The translations under genes and the position numbers were made by a program. This document shows, in pieces, positions 43,601 through 52,208 of a DNA stretch of 64,000 bases (positions are counted from its first letter, which is position 1; every line of letters starts with the position of its first letter). The notes below the pieces were generated by a model. It did not search any database. It saw only the letters and a program-made list of their open reading frames with translations, and had not been told where the DNA came from. The DNA lies in the NCBI GenBank assembly GCA_001941065.1, contig MSHJ01000009.1:440810-504809 (forward strand), written 5' to 3'. Origin of the DNA: Alistipes sp. Zagget8 (GTDB taxonomy: Bacteria > Bacteroidota > Bacteroidia > Bacteroidales > Rikenellaceae).

Positions 43601-44487
43601 CGACGCTCAAGCACGACAATGAAATCTACTATTCGGAGTATCTGAACGGTACGATCCATGTCGTGGGCCGTCCCATCAACGGTTTTTACTCCTACCAGTT
43701 CGCCGGGCTCGACGGCAAGGACGGACGTCCGACCTTCAAGAATTTCAGCCAGATGATCACCGTCACCGATCCCGTGACCGACGAGGATACGGAGATTTCC
43801 CGCGCCAAATGGCTGGACGAGTATTTCGAGACCAACCAGCAGCGCTACATGACCGTCATGTCCTACTCGGGCACGCGCGTTCCGACGATTCAGGGAAGCC
43901 TGCGCAATACGTTTACCTACAACAATTTCACGCTGAGCATCAACCTCGCTTACAGCCTCGGGTCGAAAATCCGCCTGACGAAGCTCTATCCCAACGTCTC
44001 GGGAACCAACGGTACCATCGCGCCGCTGCCGACGGAGAACGTCCGCCGCGAATGGCTCCGTCGCTGGCAGAAGGAGGGCGACGAGAAATACACCAGCATC
44101 CCGGGCATCCTCTCCGGAAGCGAGTTCACCTCGACGCTGAGTCCCTGGTGGCAGAACGCTTCGGACAGCGACATCCGCAACACCATGACCGCCATGTTCA
44201 AGGACGGTTTCGCGCCCAATATCTGGCAGATGTTCGACTACTCGGATTCGCGTGTCGTGAGCGGCAACTACCTGAAGATTCAGTCGATCTCGCTGCGCTA
44301 CCAGCTGCCGCGGAAATTCTGCAACAGCGTCCGGATGAAATCGGGTTACGTGATGTTCACCGGCACCAACCTCTACACCTTCGCCAATTCGAAGCTCAAG
44401 GGGCAGGACCCGACCACCTCGGGCGGTTCTGCGATTGCCGTGTCGATCCGCCCGACCTATTCGCTTACGCTCAATGTTTCATTCTAA
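40672..44487 (+). CDS. susC-like: SusC/RagA TonB-dependent transporter with N-terminal STN signalling domain
   Basis: 1271 residues from ATG 40672; in-frame ATGs at 40702 and 40732 would give shorter N-regions, and 40732 yields the most ordinary signal peptide. Order: signal peptide; STN domain (L-F-T-L-S-I-R-D-A-Y-L-T-E-L-F-L-Q-I, about 45-120); carboxypeptidase-like domain (I-E-G-R-V-L-D-E onward); plug with I-L-K-D-A-S-A-T-A-L-Y-G-K-S-A-S-N-G-V; and a barrel ending in Phe. The STN domain signals to the FecR-like anti-sigma encoded upstream. With the SusD and proteases downstream it most likely imports peptides or another protein-derived ligand. Confidence 0.95.
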   Translation: MKKFLPPEKEMRERSGCGTPMAVKRLLCLAVLLVFAFHVTPPLVYGQPKKLFTLSIRDAYLTELFLQIEKQSNYSFVYQTDDIEALGKKNFSCVRSDLEAILKRCFTGTGLAWEITDNHIVIRRKEAQQAKSDRVTIEGRVLDEYRKSLAGVSVVVKGTRYGTTTDSKGEFRIVAPRQKDMVVRFTFIGMTPQEIDYVEGKKLYVNLQQSSTDIGNVEVVHTGYQELTPREMAASIVSIKAENIYNPGLSTIDQMLEGQVPGLTYMQSSGQLGAAPKLRIRGTTTILGSQEPLWVIDGVVQTDPVNIDPEQINDLDFVNLLGNAVSGLNPEDIDQIDILKDASATALYGKSASNGVIVVTTKRGKQGPPVVTYSFSGTFTQRPSYSDRSVDVMNSLERTSFSRELMNNRQVYPNITSWLGYEASYRDYMNGSIDYSEFARQASYYETLNTDWFDLLMQNAWSHRHTLSLSGGTSNVRYHASLGMNNQQGSIQGEKSKTYTATFNLTGNYKRFKVTFGMNGSVSDTDGEPTDLRINDYAYNTSRAVPVYDGDGNYWSYLRSTSASSTNDSDTYPFNILEDMENSYRKQKNNSLTARAGVDYDITSTLKITSLLSYSVSNNYTGNYHGQNTWYGRTLNKRYNSPTDEYYYENTLMPIGGELKESRTDRRGYSARAALVYTEKFGKDAQHKIDASLGTEVSSTTYEGLSQTYRGYDPDRGNIMQGVTIIGGSKVENPVNYTKYADWLQTAEAMGVRTISRSNNLAAYMTLGYGYMQHAYFSFNMRSDFSNEFGSRANERFLPTWALAGRWNITDNLLKDVRWINSMSLRASFGSQGNVPSVPTRLVIQEGGYDKYFDSYTKSISKWPNPDLKWEKTYTTNIGLDFAILKRKITGTIEWYYRKTTDAYMSQSISEVNGITSYTVNRGTLTNQGLDLTLNFTPINRLTEVNGEIKGFRWRFDPSLGSVINQLIDKVVQTPETTLKHDNEIYYSEYLNGTIHVVGRPINGFYSYQFAGLDGKDGRPTFKNFSQMITVTDPVTDEDTEISRAKWLDEYFETNQQRYMTVMSYSGTRVPTIQGSLRNTFTYNNFTLSINLAYSLGSKIRLTKLYPNVSGTNGTIAPLPTENVRREWLRRWQKEGDEKYTSIPGILSGSEFTSTLSPWWQNASDSDIRNTMTAMFKDGFAPNIWQMFDYSDSRVVSGNYLKIQSISLRYQLPRKFCNSVRMKSGYVMFTGTNLYTFANSKLKGQDPTTSGGSAIAVSIRPTYSLTLNVSF

Positions 44488-44500
44488 AGCACGGACCGTT

Positions 44501-46039
44501 ATGAAAAAAATACTTATCATCCTGTTTTCCGGAGCCCTCCTGGGGAGCCTGCCCTCCTGCGGCAATTTCCTCGAGGAGTACTCCCAGACGCTCTCCTATG
44601 TGGACGACCTTTCCGACCTCGACGAACTGTTGATCGGAGGCGCCTATCTGGAGAACCGGGCCAAAGTCTGCAAATACCTCTGGATCGATTTCATGGACGA
44701 CGACTGCAAGGAGGAGTGGTACGGCGCCTCGACCGGTAACCGCGTCGCCGACTACATCCGGGGAATCTACCGCTGGGAGCGCTACCCCTGGTGGGAGGAC
44801 AAGTCGTCGGTGAAGAATACGGCCAACAACGTCTGGTACGGAGGCAACCCCTCCTGGCAGGACCTCTACGCCAAGATCGCCGTGACGAATGCCGTGATCG
44901 AGGAGGTCGAACGTTTTGCCGGGGACCCGAAGACCCATGCCAACTACCTGCAGGTCAAGGGAAGCGCCTATTTCCTGCGTGGGCTCTACTATTTCACGCT
45001 CACGAACCTCTGGGGACTGCCCTACGTGGCTGCGACGGCTTCGACGGACCTGGCAGTGCCCCTGAAGACCGAGTCGGCGATGAAGCCGGGCGGCTTTGCA
45101 CGCAATACCGTGCAGGAGGCTTACGACCAGATCGTCTCGGACCTCGAGATGGCCGTTTCGTGCCTGCAGCCCGTCGAGCGCGGCAACAAGCTCTATGCCA
45201 ACGCTTCCGCGGCGCGGCTGCTGCTGGCGCGGTGCTATCTCTACATGTGCGACTGGGACGAGGCCCGCAAATGGGCCGGAGAGGTTATCGCCGACGTTTC
45301 GAACGCCACGTTCCGCATGTACGACATCAACAGTGCAGCCAGTGTCGCCGCCTACCAGACCGCGACCAAGACGGACCCGAGCCTGGCGTGGAGCGAATAC
45401 ATCTTCCTGAACGGCTGGCAGTCCGGGCAGATCATGGGTACGACCAAATGTCCCCAGTTCACCTTCTCGCAGGAGCTGTACAACACCTATGCGGACAACG
45501 ACCTGAGAAAGAGCTTCTGGTTCATAGCGCGGGTTTCTTCGGGCGTTACCTACGGGAAATTCTTCTCCACGGAGGCGAATTATTTCACGCCGCTGAGTTT
45601 CACGCTGCCCGAGGCTTACCTGATCGAGGCCGAGGCCGCCGCCATGGAGGACGACTGGACGGCTGCCGCCGCCGCGCTCAAGGAGATTCGCGACAACCGC
45701 ATCAAGACGGGGACGGAGGACGTCGCCTATGAAACCTTCACGGGGCAGGAGATGATCGATTTCATCCGCTCCGAACGTCGCCGCGAACTGGCTTTCCGCG
45801 GCCTGCGCTGGTACGACCTGCGCCGCTACGCCGTGCTGCCCAAATACCAGCTCAAGACCACGCTCCGCCACGCGATCTACGAGTGGGGCGACAATGCCGC
45901 CGTGCTGCTCGGTTATCACGTGCTGGGCGAATGGCCCGGCGACGGGGGCTGGGTGATGCCTTTCCCGACCTATGCGCTGCAGAACAACGAAGGTATGCTG
46001 GTGGACAACGAGCGTCCCGACCGGGTGCCGGTACAATAG
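44501..46039 (+). CDS. susD-like: SusD/RagB family surface lipoprotein
   Basis: 512 residues from ATG 44501; upstream in-frame starts lie inside susC and are unnecessary. The lipobox is at L-P-S-C (Cys19). It has the SusD tetratricopeptide-like core and the C-terminal I-R-S-E-R-R-R-E-L-A-F-R-G-L-R-W-Y-D-L-R-R family block. It starts 13 bp after susC and should cap it as the extracellular binding lid. The ligand is unknown, though the three proteases downstream point to protein or peptide rather than glycan. Confidence 0.95.
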   Translation: MKKILIILFSGALLGSLPSCGNFLEEYSQTLSYVDDLSDLDELLIGGAYLENRAKVCKYLWIDFMDDDCKEEWYGASTGNRVADYIRGIYRWERYPWWEDKSSVKNTANNVWYGGNPSWQDLYAKIAVTNAVIEEVERFAGDPKTHANYLQVKGSAYFLRGLYYFTLTNLWGLPYVAATASTDLAVPLKTESAMKPGGFARNTVQEAYDQIVSDLEMAVSCLQPVERGNKLYANASAARLLLARCYLYMCDWDEARKWAGEVIADVSNATFRMYDINSAASVAAYQTATKTDPSLAWSEYIFLNGWQSGQIMGTTKCPQFTFSQELYNTYADNDLRKSFWFIARVSSGVTYGKFFSTEANYFTPLSFTLPEAYLIEAEAAAMEDDWTAAAAALKEIRDNRIKTGTEDVAYETFTGQEMIDFIRSERRRELAFRGLRWYDLRRYAVLPKYQLKTTLRHAIYEWGDNAAVLLGYHVLGEWPGDGGWVMPFPTYALQNNEGMLVDNERPDRVPVQ

Positions 46040-46061
46040 TTAACCTATCATGAGAGAGAAT

Positions 46062-47012
46062 ATGAAAAAAGTGATATATATGGCCGTCGCGGCGCTTTTC
46101 GTCACGGGCTGCGGCGAGGACAAGGACCTGGAGCCGTCGGGGCTGGACCGGAACTGGTTCGCCGTGGAGGATTCGAGCGACCCCGTCGACCATCTCCGCT
46201 ACGAGATTTACTCGCAGACGGGAGTCACCCTGTTTCGCAAGGACACCATCGGTTCGATCGACCGCGGACTCGACGCGCTGGGCAATCCCTACATCTACTA
46301 CGAGGTGCTGGACGTGAATTACGCCATTACCAGCCGCGTCGAGGTCGCCACCTACGAGCTTTCCGAGGACGATGAAGCCGCTATCGCGGGTTTCGAACTG
46401 ATGCGCGACCGGGTGATTCCGGCGCTGCCCAAAAAGCTCTATCCGCGCTGTTTCCTGCTGGTCGACAAGCTCAACATCACCCAGACGAAGAACCAGAACG
46501 GCGAAGCCTCGGCCTACAAAGGGATGATGACGACGGTCGTGGGACGCCTGAACACCATCAGGACCATGTCCGAGGCGGAGAAGAAACGGCTGGCGGCCGG
46601 AGTCCTCGCGGAGATCGTCTCGGTGTATCTGGTCAGCGAATGCGCGACCGAGCTGGAAGAGTTCTATTCCAAGGCGAACACGGTGACGCTGGGCGGCGAT
46701 GCGATCAGCCTCTACAAGTACACCTCCGATATCCGGGAGAAAAGCCCCGGCACCTCCCGTCCGGCCTTCAAGGAGTGGATGGAGTACGGATTCCTGGTAC
46801 ACGACACCTCGTATGCCGATTTCAACGACACCGCGGGTTCGCGGAGCTACAAGACCATCGGCGAGCGCCGTGACGTGGAGACCTTCATGGTCGAGGTGCT
46901 GTTGGACGACGATGCCGCTTTCGAGGCCGCGTATGGGGCCTATCCGCTGATCCTGGAGAAATACGAACTGCTCAAAGCCGTCTGGGCCGGGGTCAGGAAC
47001 GAACTGCAATAA
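46062..47012 (+). CDS. SusD-linked lipoprotein, possible degenerate Mx1-type metallopeptidase
   Basis: 316 residues from ATG 46062 (ATG 46050 adds four); this start gives a good lipoprotein signal with V-T-G-C (Cys15). SusCD operons often carry a lipoprotein of the putative zinc metallopeptidase family Peptidase_Mx1 (PF15890) at this position. The layout here is similar: Y-E-I-Y-S-Q-T-G-V, P-R-C-F-L-L-V-D and L-A-A-G-V-L-A-E-I-V-S. However, the expected H-E-x-x-H reads A-E-I-V-S, so no zinc site. Probably a binding lipoprotein or pseudoenzyme. The family link is by pattern only. Confidence 0.5.
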   Translation: MKKVIYMAVAALFVTGCGEDKDLEPSGLDRNWFAVEDSSDPVDHLRYEIYSQTGVTLFRKDTIGSIDRGLDALGNPYIYYEVLDVNYAITSRVEVATYELSEDDEAAIAGFELMRDRVIPALPKKLYPRCFLLVDKLNITQTKNQNGEASAYKGMMTTVVGRLNTIRTMSEAEKKRLAAGVLAEIVSVYLVSECATELEEFYSKANTVTLGGDAISLYKYTSDIREKSPGTSRPAFKEWMEYGFLVHDTSYADFNDTAGSRSYKTIGERRDVETFMVEVLLDDDAAFEAAYGAYPLILEKYELLKAVWAGVRNELQ

Positions 47013-47035
47013 TAAATAAAACCGCCGATAACTGA

Positions 47036-49624
47036 ATGAGACGTAACCTGTTGCTGGCTCTGCCGGCGATGTGCATGCTGCTGTGCTGCGCAACGCCGGC
47101 GGCAGCCTTTTCGAACCTTCGGAAGAAGGAGTCGAAAAAAGAGCGTGCCGCCGAGAAGAAAAAACTCAGCAAGTACGAAAAACTATTCGAAAAAGGAGTT
47201 GAAAAAAGTGCCTCCGGAGCGTTTGCCACGCTTCACAAGGTGAACGGCAAACTCTACCTCGAGTTCCCGCTGGAACTGCTGGGGCGCGAGATGCTGCTCT
47301 CCTCGACGACGGCACAGACCAGCGACAGCCGGTTCTGCATCGTGGGCTACAAGGCCAAAGCGCCGATACACCTGCGCTTCATGGCCCGGGACACGCTGCT
47401 GACCATCCTCCGGGTCAATGCCCGCCCGGACCGTCCGGACGACGGAGACCCGCAGGCCGCGGCTCTCGCAGCGCGGAATTTCGCGGACCCCGTGTGGGAG
47501 GGACACCGGATTCTGGCCTACAACCCCGACAGCACGGCGCTCGTTTTCGATGCCACCAAACTGTTATCGGATTGCAGCGATCCCGCGATGGCGCCCGTAT
47601 CGCCCCGGGTCGGGTCGTACGAGATCGCCTTCAGTCCGGATAAGAAACTGACCTCGATCCTCAAACTGGGGGCTTACGACAAGAGCCTTTCGGTGAGCAC
47701 GCGCTTCTCGGGCAAGGCCGGGATCAAGGACAACGGCGTGGCGATGTACAACAAGCATCCGCTGACCGTCACGGCCCAGCGCACGTTGCTGCTGCTGCCC
47801 GAAAAGAAGATGAAGCCGCGCATCTCCGACCAGCGTGTCGGAGTGTTCCTCACCTCGAAGCAGCGGATTCCCGACGGTTCGCCGACGGAGACCTACACGC
47901 TGGCCAACCGCTGGCGGCTGGAGCCCTCCGACCCGGCGGCTTATGCCCGCGGGGAGCGGGTGAAGCCCGTCAAACCGATCGTGTTCTACCTCGACAGCCT
48001 CTTTCCGGCGGCCTGGAAAGGAGCCATCCGCCGCGGTGTGCTGCGCTGGAACGACGCTTTCGGGCGGATCGGGTTCGCCGATGCCGTCGAGGTGCGGGAT
48101 TTCCCGGCCGACGATCCCGCGTTCGACCCCGACAACCTCGAATACTCCTGCATCCGTTACGTGCCTTCGCAGGTCGAGAATGCGATGGGGCCTTCGTGGG
48201 TCGATCCCGCGACGGGCGAGATCATCAACGCCTCGGTCCTGATTTACAACGACGTGATCCGGCTGACCGCGGCCTGGCGTTTCCTGCAGACCGCGCAGGT
48301 CGACGAGCGCGTCCGCACGGCCGACATTCCCGACGAGCTGCTGATGGAGACCCTCAGTTACGTGGCGGCGCATGAGGCGGGCCACTGCCTCGGGCTGATG
48401 CACAACATGGCCGCTTCGGCGGCGTATCCCACCGATTCGCTCCGTTCGGCGGCCTTCACGCAGCGATACGGCATCACGCCCTCGATCATGGACTATGCGC
48501 GTTTCAACTACGTGGCGCAGCCCGGGGACAAGGGCGTGAAACTCATGCCGTCGGACTTGGGTGTCTACGACTATTACGCTATCGAGTGGCTCTACCGCTG
48601 GTATCCGGGCGATAAGAGCGTCCGCGAGGAGCTGGCCGAGGGCGAAACGCTGATCGATGCGAAGGAGGGCGACCCGATGTACCGCTATGCGCCCCAGCAG
48701 GTGCTGAGCCGCTACGATCCGTCGGCCGTCGAGGAGGACCTCGGGGACGACGCCGTGAAATCGGGTGCTTACGGCGTGAGCAACCTGAAACTGGTTGCCG
48801 CCGGCATGGACGGCTGGATCGGCCCCGGCGATCCCGAATACAAACTGCGCAAGGACCTCTACCGGAAGATGGTCGATCAGTACCACCGCTATATCTATAC
48901 GGCGCTGCACAACGTGGGCGGCATCCGGTTGGACAACTCCCGCCGCTCGGTCGAGGAGGGAACGCGCTTCGTCTCGACGCCGGCCGCCGTGCAGGAGGCT
49001 TCGCTGCGCTGGGCGCTGCGGGAGCTGAGCGACTGCGACTGGCTGGTCATGAAGGCCCATGCCACGGGCTATCCCCTGGGCTATTACCAGAGTTATATGC
49101 AGGAGACGCTCCTTCAGTCCATGCGCAAGCGGCTGGTTTTGCTGTGCGCCGGGGTGACCCTGTCGTCCTACCTGGCGCAGGAGGAGCCTTTCACTGTCGG
49201 GGACTACCTCGACGTCGTTTACGAGGAGCTGTGGGAGAAGGTCGTGGGGCGGAAACCCCTGACGCCTTCGTGCCGCATCATGCAGCGCCACAGCATTGCC
49301 CTGCTCAATTCGAAAATCAAGGCCATGGGCGGCCACTCGCTGTTCATGCTGGCCTATGCGCCCGACGATGCCGACCTGAAGCTGTTCGGTCTCGACCGGG
49401 CGGCTGCGGAGGAGTTCGTTTCGCTGGGCAAGGGATACGGCTGGCAGCCGAAGATCGACGCCGAGGCGCTCGACGAGACGGAGACGGCCTTCTTCACCCT
49501 GCTGACGAAGCTCCGCACGCTGCTCACGGAGCGGATGCCCCGCGTGGCGGAGGACGAACGGGCCTACTATCAGGCCATGCTTTACTCCGTGGAGCAGATG
49601 ATCGGCACCCGAAACCTGAAATAA
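47036..49624 (+). CDS. Secreted zinc-dependent metalloprotease (metzincin-like, DUF5117/DUF4953 type), copy 1
   Basis: 862 residues with a signal peptide (to about A-A-A-F). After a Lys/Glu-rich linker comes S-K-Y-E-K-L-F, then the DUF5117-like N-terminal region. The catalytic domain has the extended zinc motif H446-E-A-G-H-C-L-G-L-M-H and Met-turn T-P-S-I-M-D-Y-A-R-F-N-Y. It is one of three adjacent paralogues with the same layout. Probably degrades proteins in the periplasm or outside to feed the SusCD pair upstream. It starts 23 bp after the lipoprotein gene. Confidence 0.9.
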   Translation: MRRNLLLALPAMCMLLCCATPAAAFSNLRKKESKKERAAEKKKLSKYEKLFEKGVEKSASGAFATLHKVNGKLYLEFPLELLGREMLLSSTTAQTSDSRFCIVGYKAKAPIHLRFMARDTLLTILRVNARPDRPDDGDPQAAALAARNFADPVWEGHRILAYNPDSTALVFDATKLLSDCSDPAMAPVSPRVGSYEIAFSPDKKLTSILKLGAYDKSLSVSTRFSGKAGIKDNGVAMYNKHPLTVTAQRTLLLLPEKKMKPRISDQRVGVFLTSKQRIPDGSPTETYTLANRWRLEPSDPAAYARGERVKPVKPIVFYLDSLFPAAWKGAIRRGVLRWNDAFGRIGFADAVEVRDFPADDPAFDPDNLEYSCIRYVPSQVENAMGPSWVDPATGEIINASVLIYNDVIRLTAAWRFLQTAQVDERVRTADIPDELLMETLSYVAAHEAGHCLGLMHNMAASAAYPTDSLRSAAFTQRYGITPSIMDYARFNYVAQPGDKGVKLMPSDLGVYDYYAIEWLYRWYPGDKSVREELAEGETLIDAKEGDPMYRYAPQQVLSRYDPSAVEEDLGDDAVKSGAYGVSNLKLVAAGMDGWIGPGDPEYKLRKDLYRKMVDQYHRYIYTALHNVGGIRLDNSRRSVEEGTRFVSTPAAVQEASLRWALRELSDCDWLVMKAHATGYPLGYYQSYMQETLLQSMRKRLVLLCAGVTLSSYLAQEEPFTVGDYLDVVYEELWEKVVGRKPLTPSCRIMQRHSIALLNSKIKAMGGHSLFMLAYAPDDADLKLFGLDRAAAEEFVSLGKGYGWQPKIDAEALDETETAFFTLLTKLRTLLTERMPRVAEDERAYYQAMLYSVEQMIGTRNLK

Positions 49625-49637
49625 CCGTTCTCTCAAG

Positions 49638-52196
49638 ATGATGATGAAATACATGAAACTGATTGCGGTGGTCTGTGCGGCAGCATGGGCGATCGCCTCG
49701 ATACCCGAAAGTCAGGCAGGGCCCCGCAAGCGGGCCAAAGACAAGCAGGAGCAGACCGTGCGGAAAACGCCCTACGAGAAACTCTTCGACGGGAAGAAAC
49801 ACACGACCGCCGTCGGCGAGCTGGTCACCCTGCACAAGATCGACAGCAAGGTCTACCTGGAGATTCCGCTGGAATCGATGGACCGCGACATGCTGCTGGG
49901 CACGACGCCCGCTTCGACGATGTACGTGCGCGGATGCGTTGCCGGACTCCGGCAGCGGGACCCGCTGCATATTGCGTTCAACTTGGTGGACAGCACCGTG
50001 GTCCTGGTGCGCCGGAACGACGTCTGGCAGCGGGAGGGCGTGTCGGAGCGTGTCGGGGCGGCCGTCGCCGCGGCCGGCTGCGACAATGTCATGGGCCAGT
50101 ACCGGATCAAGGCCTGCAACGACGATGGGACGGCCGTGGTGGTCGACATTACGGATATTTTTTGCACCGACATTCCGGAACTCTCCCCGATCGGCGAAGG
50201 GTACGATCCGTTCGATGTTACGGCCACCATGAAGACCAACCTGACCCGCGTGACCGACGTCCGGGACATAAACGGCGAGCTCTACGTTCACACCTCGGCG
50301 CAGTATACCATAAGCGAATGGCGATTCATCTTTCCGGTGGTCGCCATGCTGCCCGTGGATGTGGACGTAGTGTTCTCGCTCGTTCCCATGCCCGCGAAGA
50401 CCATGCGGCCCCGGCTGGCCGACGACCGCATCGGTCTGTTCACGGTCGAAAAGAAGGTGCTCTCCGAGGTGGGCGGACCCGTCGGCGAGGTAAAGTACGC
50501 CGCACGGTGGAACATCGTTCCGGCGGATACGGCGGCTTACCTGCGCGGGGAGCTCACGGACCCGGTGCGCCCGATCACGATGTACATGGACCCGAATATG
50601 CCCGAGACGTGGCGCGAGCCGGTGAAACGCGGCATCCTGAGCTGGAACAGGGCTTTCGAGAAAGCCGGGTTCCGGGAGGTGATCCGCGTGTCGGATTTCC
50701 CGGAGGACGATCCCGAATTCAATCCCTACGGGATCAACACCTCGTGCGTCTGGTACGCTCCGTCGAACATCGAGAACGCCGAAGGCCATTTCTGGGCCGA
50801 TCCCCGCACGGGTGAGATTCGCAGTGCCACGATGGTCCTGCACCAGCACGTCGCCTCGAAGATCAACCGCTGGCGCTTCGTGCAGACGGCGCAGATCGAT
50901 CCCCGGGTGCGGAACGTCGTGATGCCCCGCGACGTGATGGACGAGTCGCTGGCCTATGTCGCCGCGCATGAGATGGGCCATTGCCTGGGCCTTACGCACA
51001 ACATGGCCGGATCGTCGGCCATTCCGGTCGATTCGCTGCGCTCGGCGGCGTTCACGCGGAAATACGGCACGACGGCCTCGATCATGGACTACGCCCGTTT
51101 CAACTACGTCGCGCAGCCCGGCGACGAAGGGGTGCGGCTCACGCCGCCCGACGTGGGCGTTTACGACGAGTATGCCATTGCATGGCTCTACCGGTTCGTG
51201 CCCGACGCCGAGGCGGAGAAAAGCGTGCTCGATGCGTGGATCGCCCGCCATGCCGGCGATCCGATGTACCGGTACGCCGAACTGCAGGAGGCGGCCTACA
51301 ACCGTTTCGACCCTTCGGCTGCGGAGGAGGATCTGGGCGACGATGCGATCCGCGCCGGGGAGTACGGCATCCGCAACCTGAAATACATCATGGACAACCT
51401 GCCCTCGTGGATAGGCCCGGAGAACGACCCCGACGGGGCCTACCGCAAAAGCGTGGAGACCAAGCTGCTGAAGCAGTATCAGCTCTACCTGGAGACGGTG
51501 TGGAGCAACGTGGGCGGAATCTACGTCTACAACCGCGGGGAGAGTCCCGACGGAGCCCGCTACAAGTGCGTGCCGCGCGAGGTTCAGAAACGCTCGGTGG
51601 AGTGGGTGTTCCGGCAGCTGCTCGATTGCGAGCAGTTCCAGAATCCCGCCGTCTACGAGAAATTCACGATCAACGTTCCCTCGCCGCTCAAGGCGCAGAA
51701 CCTGATCCAGTCGAATATGGGGCTGTCGTTCCAGATGGTCTCCTACAGCAACGTCCTGTCGGACGACCCCTACACGATGGAGGAGCTTTTCGACGATATT
51801 TATGAGAATGCCTGGAAGAACAGCATCGAGAACCGCAAACTGACCGCCGCTGACAAGCTCCTGCAGCGCAACCTGCTGAAGAGTTCCGATATGCGTGTGG
51901 CCGGGGTGGGCGGAACCCGCATGCTCTCGTCCGACAACGGATTCGGGGATTTCCCGGAGGCCGTTGCCGGCGTCGCGCCGGATGCCGGAGCCCCGCTCCG
52001 CTCCTATGTGCAGGCGATCATTCCCAGCGCCACGCAGCGACTGTACGCCACGGCCGACGAACATACGCTGGCCATGCTGAGAAAACTGCAGGCGCTGTTG
52101 CAAAAGCGGGTCGCCGATGCGGCCGATCCCGCCGACGTCCCGTTCTACCGGGCACAACTTTTCTCCGTCAACAAATTATTGAAACCGAAAAAATAA
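49638..52196 (+). CDS. Secreted zinc-dependent metalloprotease (metzincin-like), copy 2
   Basis: 852 residues; three in-frame ATGs (49638, 49641, 49644) make the exact start uncertain. Signal peptide, then a basic linker and Y-E-K-L-F-D-G-K-K as in its paralogues. The zinc site is H444-E-M-G-H-C-L-G-L-T-H with Met-turn A-S-I-M-D-Y-A-R-F-N-Y. It is the most divergent of the three in the N-terminal region (for example T-S-C-V-W-Y where the others have Y-S-C-I-R-Y), suggesting different protein targets. It lies 13 bp after copy 1. Confidence 0.9.
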   Translation: MMMKYMKLIAVVCAAAWAIASIPESQAGPRKRAKDKQEQTVRKTPYEKLFDGKKHTTAVGELVTLHKIDSKVYLEIPLESMDRDMLLGTTPASTMYVRGCVAGLRQRDPLHIAFNLVDSTVVLVRRNDVWQREGVSERVGAAVAAAGCDNVMGQYRIKACNDDGTAVVVDITDIFCTDIPELSPIGEGYDPFDVTATMKTNLTRVTDVRDINGELYVHTSAQYTISEWRFIFPVVAMLPVDVDVVFSLVPMPAKTMRPRLADDRIGLFTVEKKVLSEVGGPVGEVKYAARWNIVPADTAAYLRGELTDPVRPITMYMDPNMPETWREPVKRGILSWNRAFEKAGFREVIRVSDFPEDDPEFNPYGINTSCVWYAPSNIENAEGHFWADPRTGEIRSATMVLHQHVASKINRWRFVQTAQIDPRVRNVVMPRDVMDESLAYVAAHEMGHCLGLTHNMAGSSAIPVDSLRSAAFTRKYGTTASIMDYARFNYVAQPGDEGVRLTPPDVGVYDEYAIAWLYRFVPDAEAEKSVLDAWIARHAGDPMYRYAELQEAAYNRFDPSAAEEDLGDDAIRAGEYGIRNLKYIMDNLPSWIGPENDPDGAYRKSVETKLLKQYQLYLETVWSNVGGIYVYNRGESPDGARYKCVPREVQKRSVEWVFRQLLDCEQFQNPAVYEKFTINVPSPLKAQNLIQSNMGLSFQMVSYSNVLSDDPYTMEELFDDIYENAWKNSIENRKLTAADKLLQRNLLKSSDMRVAGVGGTRMLSSDNGFGDFPEAVAGVAPDAGAPLRSYVQAIIPSATQRLYATADEHTLAMLRKLQALLQKRVADAADPADVPFYRAQLFSVNKLLKPKK

Positions 52197-52208
52197 AACC
52201 ACGCGAAA

